A DNA stretch of 30,194 bases, taken from assembly GCA_900542395.1 (NCBI GenBank), contig UQNM01000029.1:1-30194 (forward strand), read 5' to 3'. Source of the DNA: an uncultured Eubacteriales bacterium (GTDB lineage: Bacteria > Bacillota > Clostridia > Christensenellales > Aristaeellaceae). The notes below the pieces were generated by a model. The model searched no databases and was not told the DNA's origin. It saw only the letters and a program-made list of their open reading frames with translations. The position numbers and the translations under genes were made by a program. Position 1 is the first letter of the stretch, and the number at the start of each line of letters is the position of its first letter. Positions 7,186-17,382 of the stretch are shown piece by piece.

Positions 7186-8115
7186 GTGCTGGATGAATGG
7201 ATGGAGCAAAAGGTGGACGAGGCCTGCGAGGTCGTTCCGGCGTATGTCAATCCGCGAAAAATCCGGCTGGCCAGCTCGCACATCGGCTGGCGGCTCTACC
7301 TCTACGGGAGCAGCTTGAAGCGCGCGGTGAGCGGCTTTTTCGTGCACATCCGATCCGAACAGGACATGGATATTTTTCTGCGGGAGACGGCGGAAAAGAG
7401 CGACACCACCATTCTGCGGATCAAGCGGTTTTTGCGGGAAAAGGCGCGGCTGCTGGCGGTGCTCGACGACGCGGGCATGCGGCTTCGCTTTGCGACGACG
7501 CTGTATCTCTTCGGGCTTGCGGCGCTGGGAACGCTGGCCGTCGGCGGCCGGGAAATGGCGCTCTGCGCGCTGGCGGCCTGCCTGATGCTGCTGTCCGCGG
7601 CGATGGAGCTGGGGTATGAGCCGATCTGCGCCGGAATTCGGCAGCGATATCTGTTTTCCGTCGGCCTGCGGACGCTGGCGCTGACCGTGCCGCTGGCGGA
7701 TTATTTTGGAAAATACCTGATGGCCGGGGTGGCGAGCAACGTGGTGCTGCAAAGCCTGATGATCGTCATGCTGGGGGTGCATCTGGCGCTGTTTTTCGCG
7801 CTGATCTGCTTCAACAGGCGGCAAAGCCCGATGCTGCGGGCGCTCAGCGGCGTGCTCGGCGTGTTTCCGGCGCTGACCGCTTCGGCGGCGGCGGCGCTGG
7901 CGGTGGCGAACCTCGCCCAGCCGGCCGGAATCGCGGCGGCGGCGATGCTGCGGGCGCTCGGCGCGACGGGCATGTTTCTGGGCGACAGGCTGATGGCCGC
8001 GAACGCGCTGGGCGGCATCCGGCTGAAATATGAAAGCGTTTGGGAATGGCTGCTGCTGTGCGGCGGGCTGACCCTGATGACGGTCGGCGCGTGGCTGACG
8101 GCTGCGCCGATGTGA
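7186..8115 (+). CDS. Uncharacterised multi-pass membrane protein
   Basis: 309 residues that I do not recognise. The first ~100 residues are soluble and charged, with RYxxYGxSLKR-like and DMDIFLRETAEK segments and many Arg/Lys. From about residue 102 onward there are six or seven hydrophobic helices, for example around 102-120, 124-142, 155-180, 183-207, 218-242 and 285-305. The start is GTG with a strong AAGGAGG at 7169-7175. It lies 21 bases before lepA on the same strand, so it is probably co-transcribed with lepA-hemW. No catalytic motif is visible. It could be a transporter-like or structural envelope protein; no function is assigned. Confidence 0.8.
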   Translation: MLDEWMEQKVDEACEVVPAYVNPRKIRLASSHIGWRLYLYGSSLKRAVSGFFVHIRSEQDMDIFLRETAEKSDTTILRIKRFLREKARLLAVLDDAGMRLRFATTLYLFGLAALGTLAVGGREMALCALAACLMLLSAAMELGYEPICAGIRQRYLFSVGLRTLALTVPLADYFGKYLMAGVASNVVLQSLMIVMLGVHLALFFALICFNRRQSPMLRALSGVLGVFPALTASAAAALAVANLAQPAGIAAAAMLRALGATGMFLGDRLMAANALGGIRLKYESVWEWLLLCGGLTLMTVGAWLTAAPM

Positions 8116-8136
8116 ACCGAAACGGAGGATAAACAT

Positions 8137-9936
<1,800 letters not shown>

Positions 9937-9977
9937 GAACTGCCGAAAAGATGAAATAACAGGACGAGGGAAACGAT

Positions 9978-11105
9978 ATGGAGCCGATTTCGATCTATAT
10001 TCACATCCCGATGTGCGTCAAAAAATGCGCTTACTGCGATTTCACGTCCTTCTGCGGGCGGATGAAGCAGCGGGAAGCGTATACCGAGGCCGTCTGCCGC
10101 GAAATGCGCGAGCAGGCGGCCTTTTTCGGCGCGCGGCGGGTGGAGACGGTGTTTTTCGGCGGGGGAACGCCCACACTGATGACCGGCGCGCAGATCGGGC
10201 GCATGCTGGATACGCTTCGGAGCTGCTTTGGGCTGGCGGCGGACGCGGAAATCACGATGGAGGGCAACCCCGGCACGCTGACGCGGGAAAATTTGGAAAG
10301 CTACCGGGCGGCGGGCGTTAACCGGCTGTCGCTGGGGGTGCAGAGCCTTGACGACGGGCTTTTGCGAAACATCGGGCGCATCCACACGAGCGGGGAGGCG
10401 CGGGCGGCCGTCGCCATGGCGCGGGCGGCGGGCTTTGACAACCTGAATCTGGATCTGATGCTCGGCCTGCCAGGGCAGACGCCGGAGCAGTGGGCGCGGA
10501 CGCTGAGCGAAGCGATTGCGCTGTCGCCGGAGCACCTGAGCTGTTACAGCCTCATTCTGGAGGAAGGGACGCCCCTCTATGCGCAGGCCGAGGCGGGCAC
10601 GTGCGCGCCGCTGCCGGACGAGGACGCGCTCTGCGAGATGGACGACATCACCGAAAGGCTGACGCGGGCGGGCGGCTATGCACGCTACGAGGTATCCAAC
10701 TACGCCAAGGCGGGAAGAATATGCCGACACAACGTCGTCTATTGGGAATGTCTGCCGTATCTGGGGATCGGCTGCGCAGCGCACAGCGACATGGACGGGA
10801 CGCGCTTCTATAACACGGAGGACTTTGACGCATATCTGCGCGGCGCGCCTGCCCGGACGGAGGACGCGGGCGGACGGATGTTTGAGCGGATGATGATGGG
10901 GCTGCGGATGGTGCGCGGTGTGGATGAGGCGCGCTTTCTGCGAGACTTCGGGCGCGCGCCGGAGGCGGTATGGACAAAGAGCCTGCCCCGGCTGATGCGC
11001 GAGGGGATGCTGGCGCGGGAAGACGGGCGGCTTTATCTGACGGCGCGGGGGATGCAGGTGATGAACGCCGTGCTGGTGGAGATGATGGAGGAGACGGAGG
11101 CATAA
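9978..11105 (+). CDS. hemW: Radical SAM heme chaperone HemW
   Basis: 375 residues. The radical-SAM cluster motif CVKKCAYCDF has Cys13, Cys17 and Cys20. FFGGGTPTL and EGNPGTLT follow, then GVNRLSLGVQSLDD, NLDLMLGLPGQT, LSCYSLILEEGTPL, YEVSNYAK and the C-terminal HemW domain. HemW binds heme and delivers it to membrane proteins such as respiratory enzymes; it was long misannotated as oxygen-independent coproporphyrinogen oxidase (HemN). The position between lepA and hrcA is the conserved Firmicutes arrangement and supports HemW over HemN. The ATG follows a GAGGG site. The stop is followed by a 365-base non-coding region. Confidence 0.95.
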   Translation: MEPISIYIHIPMCVKKCAYCDFTSFCGRMKQREAYTEAVCREMREQAAFFGARRVETVFFGGGTPTLMTGAQIGRMLDTLRSCFGLAADAEITMEGNPGTLTRENLESYRAAGVNRLSLGVQSLDDGLLRNIGRIHTSGEARAAVAMARAAGFDNLNLDLMLGLPGQTPEQWARTLSEAIALSPEHLSCYSLILEEGTPLYAQAEAGTCAPLPDEDALCEMDDITERLTRAGGYARYEVSNYAKAGRICRHNVVYWECLPYLGIGCAAHSDMDGTRFYNTEDFDAYLRGAPARTEDAGGRMFERMMMGLRMVRGVDEARFLRDFGRAPEAVWTKSLPRLMREGMLAREDGRLYLTARGMQVMNAVLVEMMEETEA

Positions 11106-11340
11106 ACTCCTTCCGTCACGACTTCGTCGTGCCAACCTTCGGCGTTTTCGTCGTCTGAATCCGCTACAAGCGGCGACGACTCCAAACGTCCCTCGGAGAG
11201 GAAGGTATATTTCAGTTGACTCGTCGCTTAGGAGAAAAGAAAAGGCGCCAAAGATACATTTGAGCGCCCCAAACCTGCAAAACGCGGCTCAAATGTCGCG
11301 GGTGTTGTTCAAACGTTCGGAGAAAGGACAGGAAAAGTCA
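11106..11340. repeat. Palindrome-rich intergenic stretch downstream of hemW
   Basis: No gene is visible. The stretch contains CACGAC-TTC-GTCGTG at 11117-11131; GTCGTC (11150-11155) with GACGAC (11175-11180) around CCGCT-ACA-AGCGG (11161-11173); CCTTCC (from 11109) facing GGAAGG (around 11200); and a perfect 10-bp inverted repeat ACATTTGAGC (11256-11265) / GCTCAAATGT (11287-11296). None is followed by a clear T-run, so they look more like REP-type repeats than a canonical terminator, though they may help stop hemW transcription. Confidence 0.6.
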
Positions 11341-11370
11341 AATTTCCCGAAAAAAGTTATGGCAAGGGTG

Positions 11371-11399
11371 TTGACAAAAGCGCCTAAGCGTGGTATCTT
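11371..11399 (+). promoter_or_regulatory. Sigma-A promoter of the hrcA heat-shock operon
   Basis: A TTGACA -35 (11371-11376) and a TATCTT -10 (11394-11399) are separated by 17 bp, with TGG directly before the -10 acting as an extended element. The expected start point near 11406 falls just before the CIRCE operator. Confidence 0.88.
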
Positions 11400-11410
11400 T
11401 ATCACGCTGA

Positions 11411-11437
11411 TTAGCACTCGAACCGATTGAGTGCTAA
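11411..11437 (+). promoter_or_regulatory. CIRCE operator (HrcA binding site)
   Basis: TTAGCACTC, nine bases, then GAGTGCTAA: an exact match to the CIRCE consensus inverted repeat. It lies just downstream of the promoter and upstream of hrcA. HrcA should repress here and be relieved when the chaperone system is titrated by heat stress. Confidence 0.98.
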
Positions 11438-11470
11438 CAACAGCGAACGGCCGAAAGGAGGAAGGCGGGC

Positions 11471-12529
11471 ATGGATCTCATTGATCGTAAGTATCGCATC
11501 TTGCAGGCGATCATTGACGACTACATCATGACCGCGCTGCCAGTCGGCTCCCGAACGATTTCCCGAAAATATGAACAGAAGCTCTCCTCCGCTACCATCC
11601 GCAACGAGATGAGCGATTTGGAAGAGCTTGGCTATCTCGATTCCCCGCACACGTCGGCCGGGCGAATCCCATCCTATAAAGCATATCGGCTTTACGTGGA
11701 TCGGATGATTCACCCCATGCCGCTCAGCGAGGAAGAAACCGCGTTTATCAAGGGCTGCTTCGATCGCCGCATCAATCAGGTGGAGGAGCTGAGCGCGAGA
11801 ATCGCGAAAGCGCTTTCCAGCATGACGCACTACACCACCGCCGTGATGACCCGCGCGCCGCGCGAGGAACAGGTATTCAGCCATTTGCAGCTGGTGCCGG
11901 TTTCCGACAGGCGGCTGCTGCTGGTGATCGTCACGCGGAGCGGCGCGGTTCGGCAGACGGTGATCGACACCGAAAAGCCGATTGCGCCGGATGCGCTTTA
12001 CACCGTCTCGCAGATCATCTCCAGAGAGCTGGAGGGATGCGCGATGAACCAGCTCCCCGCGAGGCTTACCCGTCTGGCCGGCGGTCAGGAGGGGGAGATG
12101 CGCGAGCTGCTGGGGCTGCTGGCCGCTCAGCCGCCGGAAAAGGACGGCGGGGTGGGCTCGCTGGTGGTCGGCGGGCGCTCGAACCTGCTGAGCTTCCCGG
12201 AATACGCCGATGTGGATCGCGCGAAGGAGCTGCTCAGCGTGCTTGAAACGCGGGAAAAGGTCGTCTCCCTTCTCTCCCATCAGGGGGAGATGGAAATCTC
12301 CGTTCGTATCGGCCCGGAAACGGGCATGGAAGAAACGAAGGACTGCTCCATCGTCACGGCGAGCTATCGCTTAAACGACGGAACGGTCAACACGATCGGC
12401 CTGATCGGCCCGACCCGGATGCAATACGGCAAGGTGTTGTCGGTGCTGGGCGAGGTTGGCCGCTCGATCACGGAGCTGCTGGACGGGCAGAATGAAAACC
12501 ATGAAAAGCAAGAAGAACAAGAAAAATAA
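11471..12529 (+). CDS. hrcA: Heat-inducible transcription repressor HrcA
   Basis: 352 residues, a normal HrcA length. The N-terminal winged helix contains LIDRKYRILQAIIDDYI, VGSRTISRKY, LSSATIRNEMSDLEELGYL and SPHTSAGRIPSYKAYRLYVD, the most conserved HrcA block. The rest is the GAF-like inducer-binding and dimerisation region. The protein binds the CIRCE site 34 bases upstream of its own start, giving autoregulation of hrcA-grpE-dnaK-dnaJ. The ATG has a full AAAGGAGG at 11454-11461. The 3' end overlaps the longest plausible reading of grpE. Confidence 0.97.
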   Translation: MDLIDRKYRILQAIIDDYIMTALPVGSRTISRKYEQKLSSATIRNEMSDLEELGYLDSPHTSAGRIPSYKAYRLYVDRMIHPMPLSEEETAFIKGCFDRRINQVEELSARIAKALSSMTHYTTAVMTRAPREEQVFSHLQLVPVSDRRLLLVIVTRSGAVRQTVIDTEKPIAPDALYTVSQIISRELEGCAMNQLPARLTRLAGGQEGEMRELLGLLAAQPPEKDGGVGSLVVGGRSNLLSFPEYADVDRAKELLSVLETREKVVSLLSHQGEMEISVRIGPETGMEETKDCSIVTASYRLNDGTVNTIGLIGPTRMQYGKVLSVLGEVGRSITELLDGQNENHEKQEEQEK

Positions 12530-13154
12530 GAGCCAAAAGGCGCAGCAGTCGTTCACCGAACGCATTGCCAAGGCCGCCGGAGGCTTTAAGGAAAGGGCGA
12601 AGAGCATGAACAGCGAAGAGAAGGCCGAGCAGGTGCAGCAGCCTGAGCAGCCTGAAACCCAGCAGGCGCAGCCGGAGGGCGGCGAGACAGAGGTGGACGT
12701 GAAGGCTTTGCAGGCCGAGCTTGAAAAGGCGAAGGCGCAGAGCGACGAATACCTCGATTTGGCTCAGCGCAAGCAGGCCGAATTCGCCAACTACCGACGC
12801 CGCACCGAGGGCATCCGAGCGGAGGCCTTTGACGACGGACGGCGCGAGGCGATCAGCCAGCTGCTCCCGATCGTAGATAACCTCGAACGGGCGCTGGCCG
12901 CGGCGGGCGAAGAGGACGCGCTCAAGAGCGGCGTTGAAATGGTGCTCCGCCAGACGCGCGACGCGCTGACCAAGATGGGCGTTGAGGAAATCGACCCGCA
13001 GGGGCAGCCGTTTGACGCGGAGCTGATGAACGCCGTGATGCAGGGCACCGCCGAGGAGGGCGAGCCGGGCACGGTGTGCATGGTTTTGCAGAAGGGCTAC
13101 AAGCTCGGCGAGCGCGTGATCCGTCACGCGATGGTCAAGGTGGTTGCGGGCTGA
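12492..13154 (+). CDS. grpE: Nucleotide exchange factor GrpE
   Basis: The C-terminal part is clearly GrpE: a long coiled-coil helix (KALQAELEKAKAQSDEYLDL, then RKQAEFANYRRRTE), LLPIVDNLERALA, and a beta domain ending VLQKGYKLGERVIRHAMVKV. GrpE releases ADP from DnaK. The start is uncertain. ATG 12492 gives 220 residues with a Lys-rich N-terminus and a 38-base overlap with hrcA; codon use in that extension looks coding, but the ribosome site is weak. ATG 12606 gives 182 residues, a typical GrpE acidic N-terminus and an AAAGGG site eight bases upstream. Both may be used. dnaK follows after 72 bases. Confidence 0.93.
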   Translation: MKTMKSKKNKKNKSQKAQQSFTERIAKAAGGFKERAKSMNSEEKAEQVQQPEQPETQQAQPEGGETEVDVKALQAELEKAKAQSDEYLDLAQRKQAEFANYRRRTEGIRAEAFDDGRREAISQLLPIVDNLERALAAAGEEDALKSGVEMVLRQTRDALTKMGVEEIDPQGQPFDAELMNAVMQGTAEEGEPGTVCMVLQKGYKLGERVIRHAMVKVVAG

Positions 13155-13226
13155 GCCCGTTTCCCAATATAAATTAATCGAATTTCTTTCCAAACTTTTT
13201 CTCTATCGAGACAGGAGGACACATAT

Positions 13227-15053
13227 ATGAGCAAGATTATCGGTATTGACCTTGGTACTACGAATAGCTGCGTCGCCGTGATGGAAGGCGGCGAGCCGGT
13301 TGTCATCCCTAACGCCGAAGGCGCGCGCACCACGCCTTCCGTCGTGGCCTTCACGAAGAACGGCGAGCGTCTGGTCGGTCAGGTCGCCAAGCGTCAGGCG
13401 GTGACCAACCCGGATCGCACCGTCATCTCCATCAAGCGCGACATGGGCACCGACCGCCGCATCAACATCGACGGCAAGGACTACGCGCCGCAGGACATCA
13501 GCGCCATGATCCTGATGAAGCTGAAGGCGGACGCTGAGGCGTACCTCGGCGAAACCGTGACGCAGGCGGTCATCACCGTCCCGGCGTACTTCTCCGACAG
13601 CCAGCGTCAGGCGACGAAGGACGCGGGCCGCATCGCGGGTCTCGAAGTGCTGCGCATCATCAACGAGCCGACGGCCGCCGCGCTGGCCTACGGCCTTGAC
13701 AAGGACGATTCCCACAAGATTTTGGTTTACGACCTCGGCGGCGGCACGTTCGACGTGAGCCTGCTGGAGATCGGTGACGGCGTGTTCGAGGTGCTGGCCA
13801 CCAACGGCAACACCCGTCTGGGCGGCGACGACTTCGACCAGCGCATCATCGACTACCTCGCTGCCGAGTTCAAGAAGGAAAACAACATCGACCTGAAGGC
13901 CGACCGTATGGCGCTCCAGCGCCTCAAGGAGGCGGCTGAGAAGGCGAAGATCGAGCTTTCCGGCGTGATGAGCACCAACATCAACCTGCCGTTCATCACG
14001 GCGGACGCGACCGGCCCGAAGCATCTGGATATCACCCTGACCCGCGCGAAGTTCGACGAGCTGACCCGCGACCTCGTGGAAGCGACCGTCGCCCCGATGC
14101 AGAACGCGCTGCGTGACGCCGGCCTGACCGCCAATGAGGTTGACCGCGTGATTCTGGTCGGCGGCTCGACCCGTATCCCGGCGGTGCAGGAGGCTGTCCG
14201 CAAGATGGTCGGCAAAGAGCCGTACCGCAACATCAACCCGGACGAGTGCGTGGCCATCGGTGCCGCGATTCAGGGCGGCGTTCTCGGCGGCGAAGTCAAG
14301 GACGTGCTGCTGCTGGACGTCACCCCGCTGTCTCTGGGCATTGAGACGATGGGCGGCGTGTTCACCCGCCTGATCGACCGCAACACCACCATCCCGTGCA
14401 CGAAGAGCCAGATCTTCTCCACCGCGGCGGACGGCCAGACCTCCGTTGAGGTGCACGTGCTTCAGGGCGAGCGCGAGATGGCGGCGGGCAACAAGACCCT
14501 CGGCCGCTTCCAGCTCACCGGCATTGCGCCGGCGCCGCGCGGCGTGCCGCAGATCGAGGTCACGTTCAACATCGACCGCAACGGCATCGTGAACGTCTCC
14601 GCCAAGGATCTGGGCACGGGCAACGAGCAGAAGGTGACCATCACCTCCAGCACCAACCTGACCGAGGACGAGATCAACCAGCGCGTCAAGGAAGCCGAGC
14701 AGTACGCCGCCGAGGACAAGAAGCGCAAGGAAGAGGTCGAAACCCTCAACCATGCCGACAGCATGATCTTCGAGGTGGATAAGCAGCTCAAGGAGCTGGG
14801 CGACAAGCTGAGCGCCGAGGACAAGGCAAGCGTGGAAAACGAGCTGGCCGAGTTCAAGAAGGTTCGCGAGACCAACGACGCGGAGCAGATCAAGAACGCG
14901 ATGGAGGCCTTCACGCAGAAGGTGTACGCGGTGTTCGGCAAGATCTATCAGCAGCAGGGCGCGGGCGATCCGAACGCGCAGGCGAACGGCGCGCAGAACG
15001 CGGGCAACGCCTCCTCCGACGGCGCGAGCGACGCGGACTACGACGTTCACTAA
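13227..15053 (+). CDS. dnaK: Chaperone protein DnaK (Hsp70)
   Basis: 608 residues, the shorter Gram-positive form. The ATPase domain has GIDLGTTNS at 6-14, FSDSQRQATKDAGRIAGLEV, NEPTAAALAYG, VYDLGGGTFDVS and VGGSTRIPAVQ. The linker DVLLLDVTPLSLGIET and the peptide-binding domain follow. The C-terminal lid ends in an Ala/Gly/Asn-rich tail and DADYDVH, rather different from the usual EEVD-like or acidic ends. The ATG has AGGAGG at 13213-13218. It is regulated with hrcA through CIRCE. A 96-base structured spacer separates it from dnaJ. Confidence 0.99.
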   Translation: MSKIIGIDLGTTNSCVAVMEGGEPVVIPNAEGARTTPSVVAFTKNGERLVGQVAKRQAVTNPDRTVISIKRDMGTDRRINIDGKDYAPQDISAMILMKLKADAEAYLGETVTQAVITVPAYFSDSQRQATKDAGRIAGLEVLRIINEPTAAALAYGLDKDDSHKILVYDLGGGTFDVSLLEIGDGVFEVLATNGNTRLGGDDFDQRIIDYLAAEFKKENNIDLKADRMALQRLKEAAEKAKIELSGVMSTNINLPFITADATGPKHLDITLTRAKFDELTRDLVEATVAPMQNALRDAGLTANEVDRVILVGGSTRIPAVQEAVRKMVGKEPYRNINPDECVAIGAAIQGGVLGGEVKDVLLLDVTPLSLGIETMGGVFTRLIDRNTTIPCTKSQIFSTAADGQTSVEVHVLQGEREMAAGNKTLGRFQLTGIAPAPRGVPQIEVTFNIDRNGIVNVSAKDLGTGNEQKVTITSSTNLTEDEINQRVKEAEQYAAEDKKRKEEVETLNHADSMIFEVDKQLKELGDKLSAEDKASVENELAEFKKVRETNDAEQIKNAMEAFTQKVYAVFGKIYQQQGAGDPNAQANGAQNAGNASSDGASDADYDVH

Positions 15054-15068
15054 GTTAAAAAGCAAGAT

Positions 15069-15135
15069 AAACCCTTTTGAGTAAGCGCGCGGCCGCCGTC
15101 ACTTTGTGGCGGCGGCATCGCGCGGTTAAGGGTTT
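15069..15135 (+). other. Long hairpin in the dnaK-dnaJ spacer
   Basis: Three nested pairings fold almost the whole spacer: AAACCCTT (15069-15076) with AAGGGTTT (15128-15135), CGCGCG (15086-15091) with CGCGCG (15119-15124), and GCCGCCGTCAC (15092-15102) with GTGGCGGCGGC (15106-15116) around a TTT loop. There is no T-run after it, so it is not a standard terminator. It ends just before the dnaJ ribosome-binding site and may tune dnaJ translation, partial termination or mRNA processing. Confidence 0.75.
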
Positions 15136-15149
15136 GACGAGGATAGGCG

Positions 15150-16337
15150 GTGACTGCTGTGGCAGACAAAAGAGATTACTACGAGGTGCTCGGCGTAGCC
15201 AAAGGCGCTTCGGACGACGAAATCAAAAAGGCTTACCGCAAGGCGGCCAAGGCCTGCCATCCGGATCTCCATCCGGACGACAAGGAGGCCGAGGCACGCT
15301 TTAAGGAGGTCAACGAAGCCTATGAAGTGCTCAGCGACCCGCAGAAGCGCGCGCGCTACGATCAATTCGGCTTCAACGACCCCACCATGGGCGGCGGCGC
15401 CGGCGGAAGCGGCTTTAGCGGTTTCGGCGGGTTTGAAGATATCTTCGATATGTTCACCGGCGGCGGTTTCGGCGGCGGAAGCAGCCGCGGCAGGAGCCAG
15501 AACGCGCCTCAGCGCGGCAGCGATTTGCAGTATAACCTGACGCTGACGTTTGAAGAAGCGGCTTTTGGCTGCCGCAAGGAATTTAAGTTCCAGCGCAGCG
15601 CGGTTTGCGACGCCTGCGCCGGTACGGGCGCAAAGCCGGGCACACAGCCGCAGACCTGCCCGACCTGCCACGGCTCCGGCCAGCAGCGCGTGACGATGAA
15701 CTCCCCGTTCGGCCAGGTGCAGACGATGCGCACGTGCCCGACCTGCGGCGGCAAGGGCAAGATCATCAAGGACAAGTGCAGCAAGTGCTCCGGCACGGGC
15801 TTCACCCGCGTGACGCGCACCGTGACGCTCAACGTTCCGGCGGGCGTGGACGACGGGCAGAACTTCAAGACTATTCCGGGCGAAGGCGAACCCGGCCGCA
15901 ACGGCGGACCGGCGGGCGACCTGTACATCACCTGCACGGTGCGGCCGCACAAGATCTTCAAGCGCGACCGCTACGACCTGTATTGCGATGTTCCGGTTTC
16001 CTTCACGCAGGCGGCGCTGGGCGGCGAAATCGACGTGCCGACGCTGGGCGGCACGACGAAGTACAACATTCCGGCGGGCACGCAGGAGGGAACGTCCTTC
16101 CGCATCCGCGGCGAGGGCATTCAGCAGTTCCGCGGCACGAACCGGGGCGATATGTTCTTCACCGTGCACGTCGAGGTGCCCAAGCATCTGGGCGAGAAGC
16201 AGAAGGAGCTGCTGCGCCAGTTTGAGGATTCGCTCAACGGGCGCGAGTACGAGCGCCGCAAGAGCTTCGGCGACCAGGTGAAAAGCTACATCCGCGACAA
16301 CGCCGAGCGGTTCAAGGAAAAATTCGAGAAGAAATAA
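15150..16337 (+). CDS. dnaJ: Chaperone protein DnaJ (Hsp40)
   Basis: 395 residues with the full type I layout: a J domain with HPD at 37-39, a Gly/Phe-rich region at about 80-118, four zinc-finger repeats (CDACAGTG, CPTCHGSG, CPTCGGKG, CSKCSGTG) at about 153-220, and the substrate-binding C-terminal domains. It stimulates the DnaK ATPase and delivers unfolded clients. Start is GTG at 15150 with GAGGA six bases upstream; a second GTG at 15159 is a possible alternative and would still keep the whole J domain. It is the fourth gene of the CIRCE operon. Confidence 0.97.
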   Translation: MTAVADKRDYYEVLGVAKGASDDEIKKAYRKAAKACHPDLHPDDKEAEARFKEVNEAYEVLSDPQKRARYDQFGFNDPTMGGGAGGSGFSGFGGFEDIFDMFTGGGFGGGSSRGRSQNAPQRGSDLQYNLTLTFEEAAFGCRKEFKFQRSAVCDACAGTGAKPGTQPQTCPTCHGSGQQRVTMNSPFGQVQTMRTCPTCGGKGKIIKDKCSKCSGTGFTRVTRTVTLNVPAGVDDGQNFKTIPGEGEPGRNGGPAGDLYITCTVRPHKIFKRDRYDLYCDVPVSFTQAALGGEIDVPTLGGTTKYNIPAGTQEGTSFRIRGEGIQQFRGTNRGDMFFTVHVEVPKHLGEKQKELLRQFEDSLNGREYERRKSFGDQVKSYIRDNAERFKEKFEKK

Positions 16338-16412
16338 GCCATCAGGAAAGCGGGACGCGCGAAAAAGCACGGCCTCGCTTTTCTGCGTCTATCAAGAAAG
16401 GAAAAACAAGCG

Positions 16413-17360
16413 ATGGATTGGTTGGAAGCTGTGGTGCACACCACCACGATGGGCGCGGACATCGTCAGCGACGTGCTGATGAACGCGGGCGCGGTCGGCA
16501 CGGCGATTGAGGATCGCTACGACGTGACGTCGAGCAAGAAATCCGACGGCATGTGGGATATGATCGACGAGGACGTGCTCAAACACATGAGCGAGGATGT
16601 GCTCGTCAAGGCGTATTTCAAGAGTGACGCGAGCGCGCCGGAGACGCTGCATCTGGTGGAGCAGAAGCTCGGCGAAATCGCCAAAATGGACATGGGCTTT
16701 GACATGGGCAGCCTGACGCTTGATACGCAGGGCGTTCGCGAGCAGGATTGGGCGGAGAACTGGAAGAAGTATTACAAGCCCTTCCGCGCGGGCGAGCGTC
16801 TGGTCATCAAGCCGAGCTGGGAGGCCTACGAGCCGAAGGAAGGCGACCTTGTGCTGGAGCTTGACCCCGGCATGGCGTTCGGCACGGGTACGCACGAGAC
16901 GACGTTCATGTGCATGGAGCAGCTTGAAAAATACGTCACGCCCGGATGCCGCGCGATTGACGTGGGATGCGGAAGCGGCATTCTCGGTCTGGCGGCGGCC
17001 AAGCTCGGCGCGGCCGACGTGCTGGCGATTGATCTGGACGAGCTGGCGGTGAAGGTCGCGGCGGAAAACACCGAAAAGAACGGCCTTTCGAATGTCGTTC
17101 GCGTGGCGCACGGCGATCTGCTCGAAAAGCGCGAGGAGAAGGCCGACGTGATCGTCGCCAACATCATCGCGGACGTGATCTGCTACCTCTGCGGCCCGGT
17201 GAAAAAGCATCTGCTGGAGGGCGGCACGTTCATCTGCTCCGGCATCATCCGGGAGCGCGAGGAGGACGTGCAGCGCGCGCTGGCGGCGGCGGGCTACACC
17301 GTCTGCAACCGGCTGGCGAAGGGCGAGTGGGTCTGCCTGGCAGCCAAACTGGCGGCGTAA
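16413..17360 (+). CDS. prmA: Ribosomal protein L11 methyltransferase PrmA
   Basis: 315 residues. The N-terminal L11-binding domain is followed by a SAM-dependent methyltransferase. Motifs: QDWAENWKKYYKPF, PGMAFGTGTHETT, DVGCGSGILGL from residue 183, and VIVANIIADV, all diagnostic of PrmA. It trimethylates lysines and the N-terminus of L11. The ATG follows an AGAAAGGA site. It lies 75 bases after dnaJ, the conserved Firmicutes position, and may be transcribed by read-through from the heat-shock promoter. Confidence 0.96.
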   Translation: MDWLEAVVHTTTMGADIVSDVLMNAGAVGTAIEDRYDVTSSKKSDGMWDMIDEDVLKHMSEDVLVKAYFKSDASAPETLHLVEQKLGEIAKMDMGFDMGSLTLDTQGVREQDWAENWKKYYKPFRAGERLVIKPSWEAYEPKEGDLVLELDPGMAFGTGTHETTFMCMEQLEKYVTPGCRAIDVGCGSGILGLAAAKLGAADVLAIDLDELAVKVAAENTEKNGLSNVVRVAHGDLLEKREEKADVIVANIIADVICYLCGPVKKHLLEGGTFICSGIIREREEDVQRALAAAGYTVCNRLAKGEWVCLAAKLAA

Positions 17361-17382
17361 GGCGGCATAAGAGGGAAAAAGT

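Noticed and set aside
13203..15065. 620-codon open frame on the minus strand across dnaK
   Set aside because: It mirrors dnaK exactly, has no ribosome site, and its Arg/His/Ala/Leu-rich composition is what the reverse strand of a high-GC gene gives.
16340..16385. Terminator between dnaJ and prmA
   Set aside because: AAAGCG and CGCTTT can pair, but the loop is long, the stem imperfect and the T-run short; not strong enough to list.
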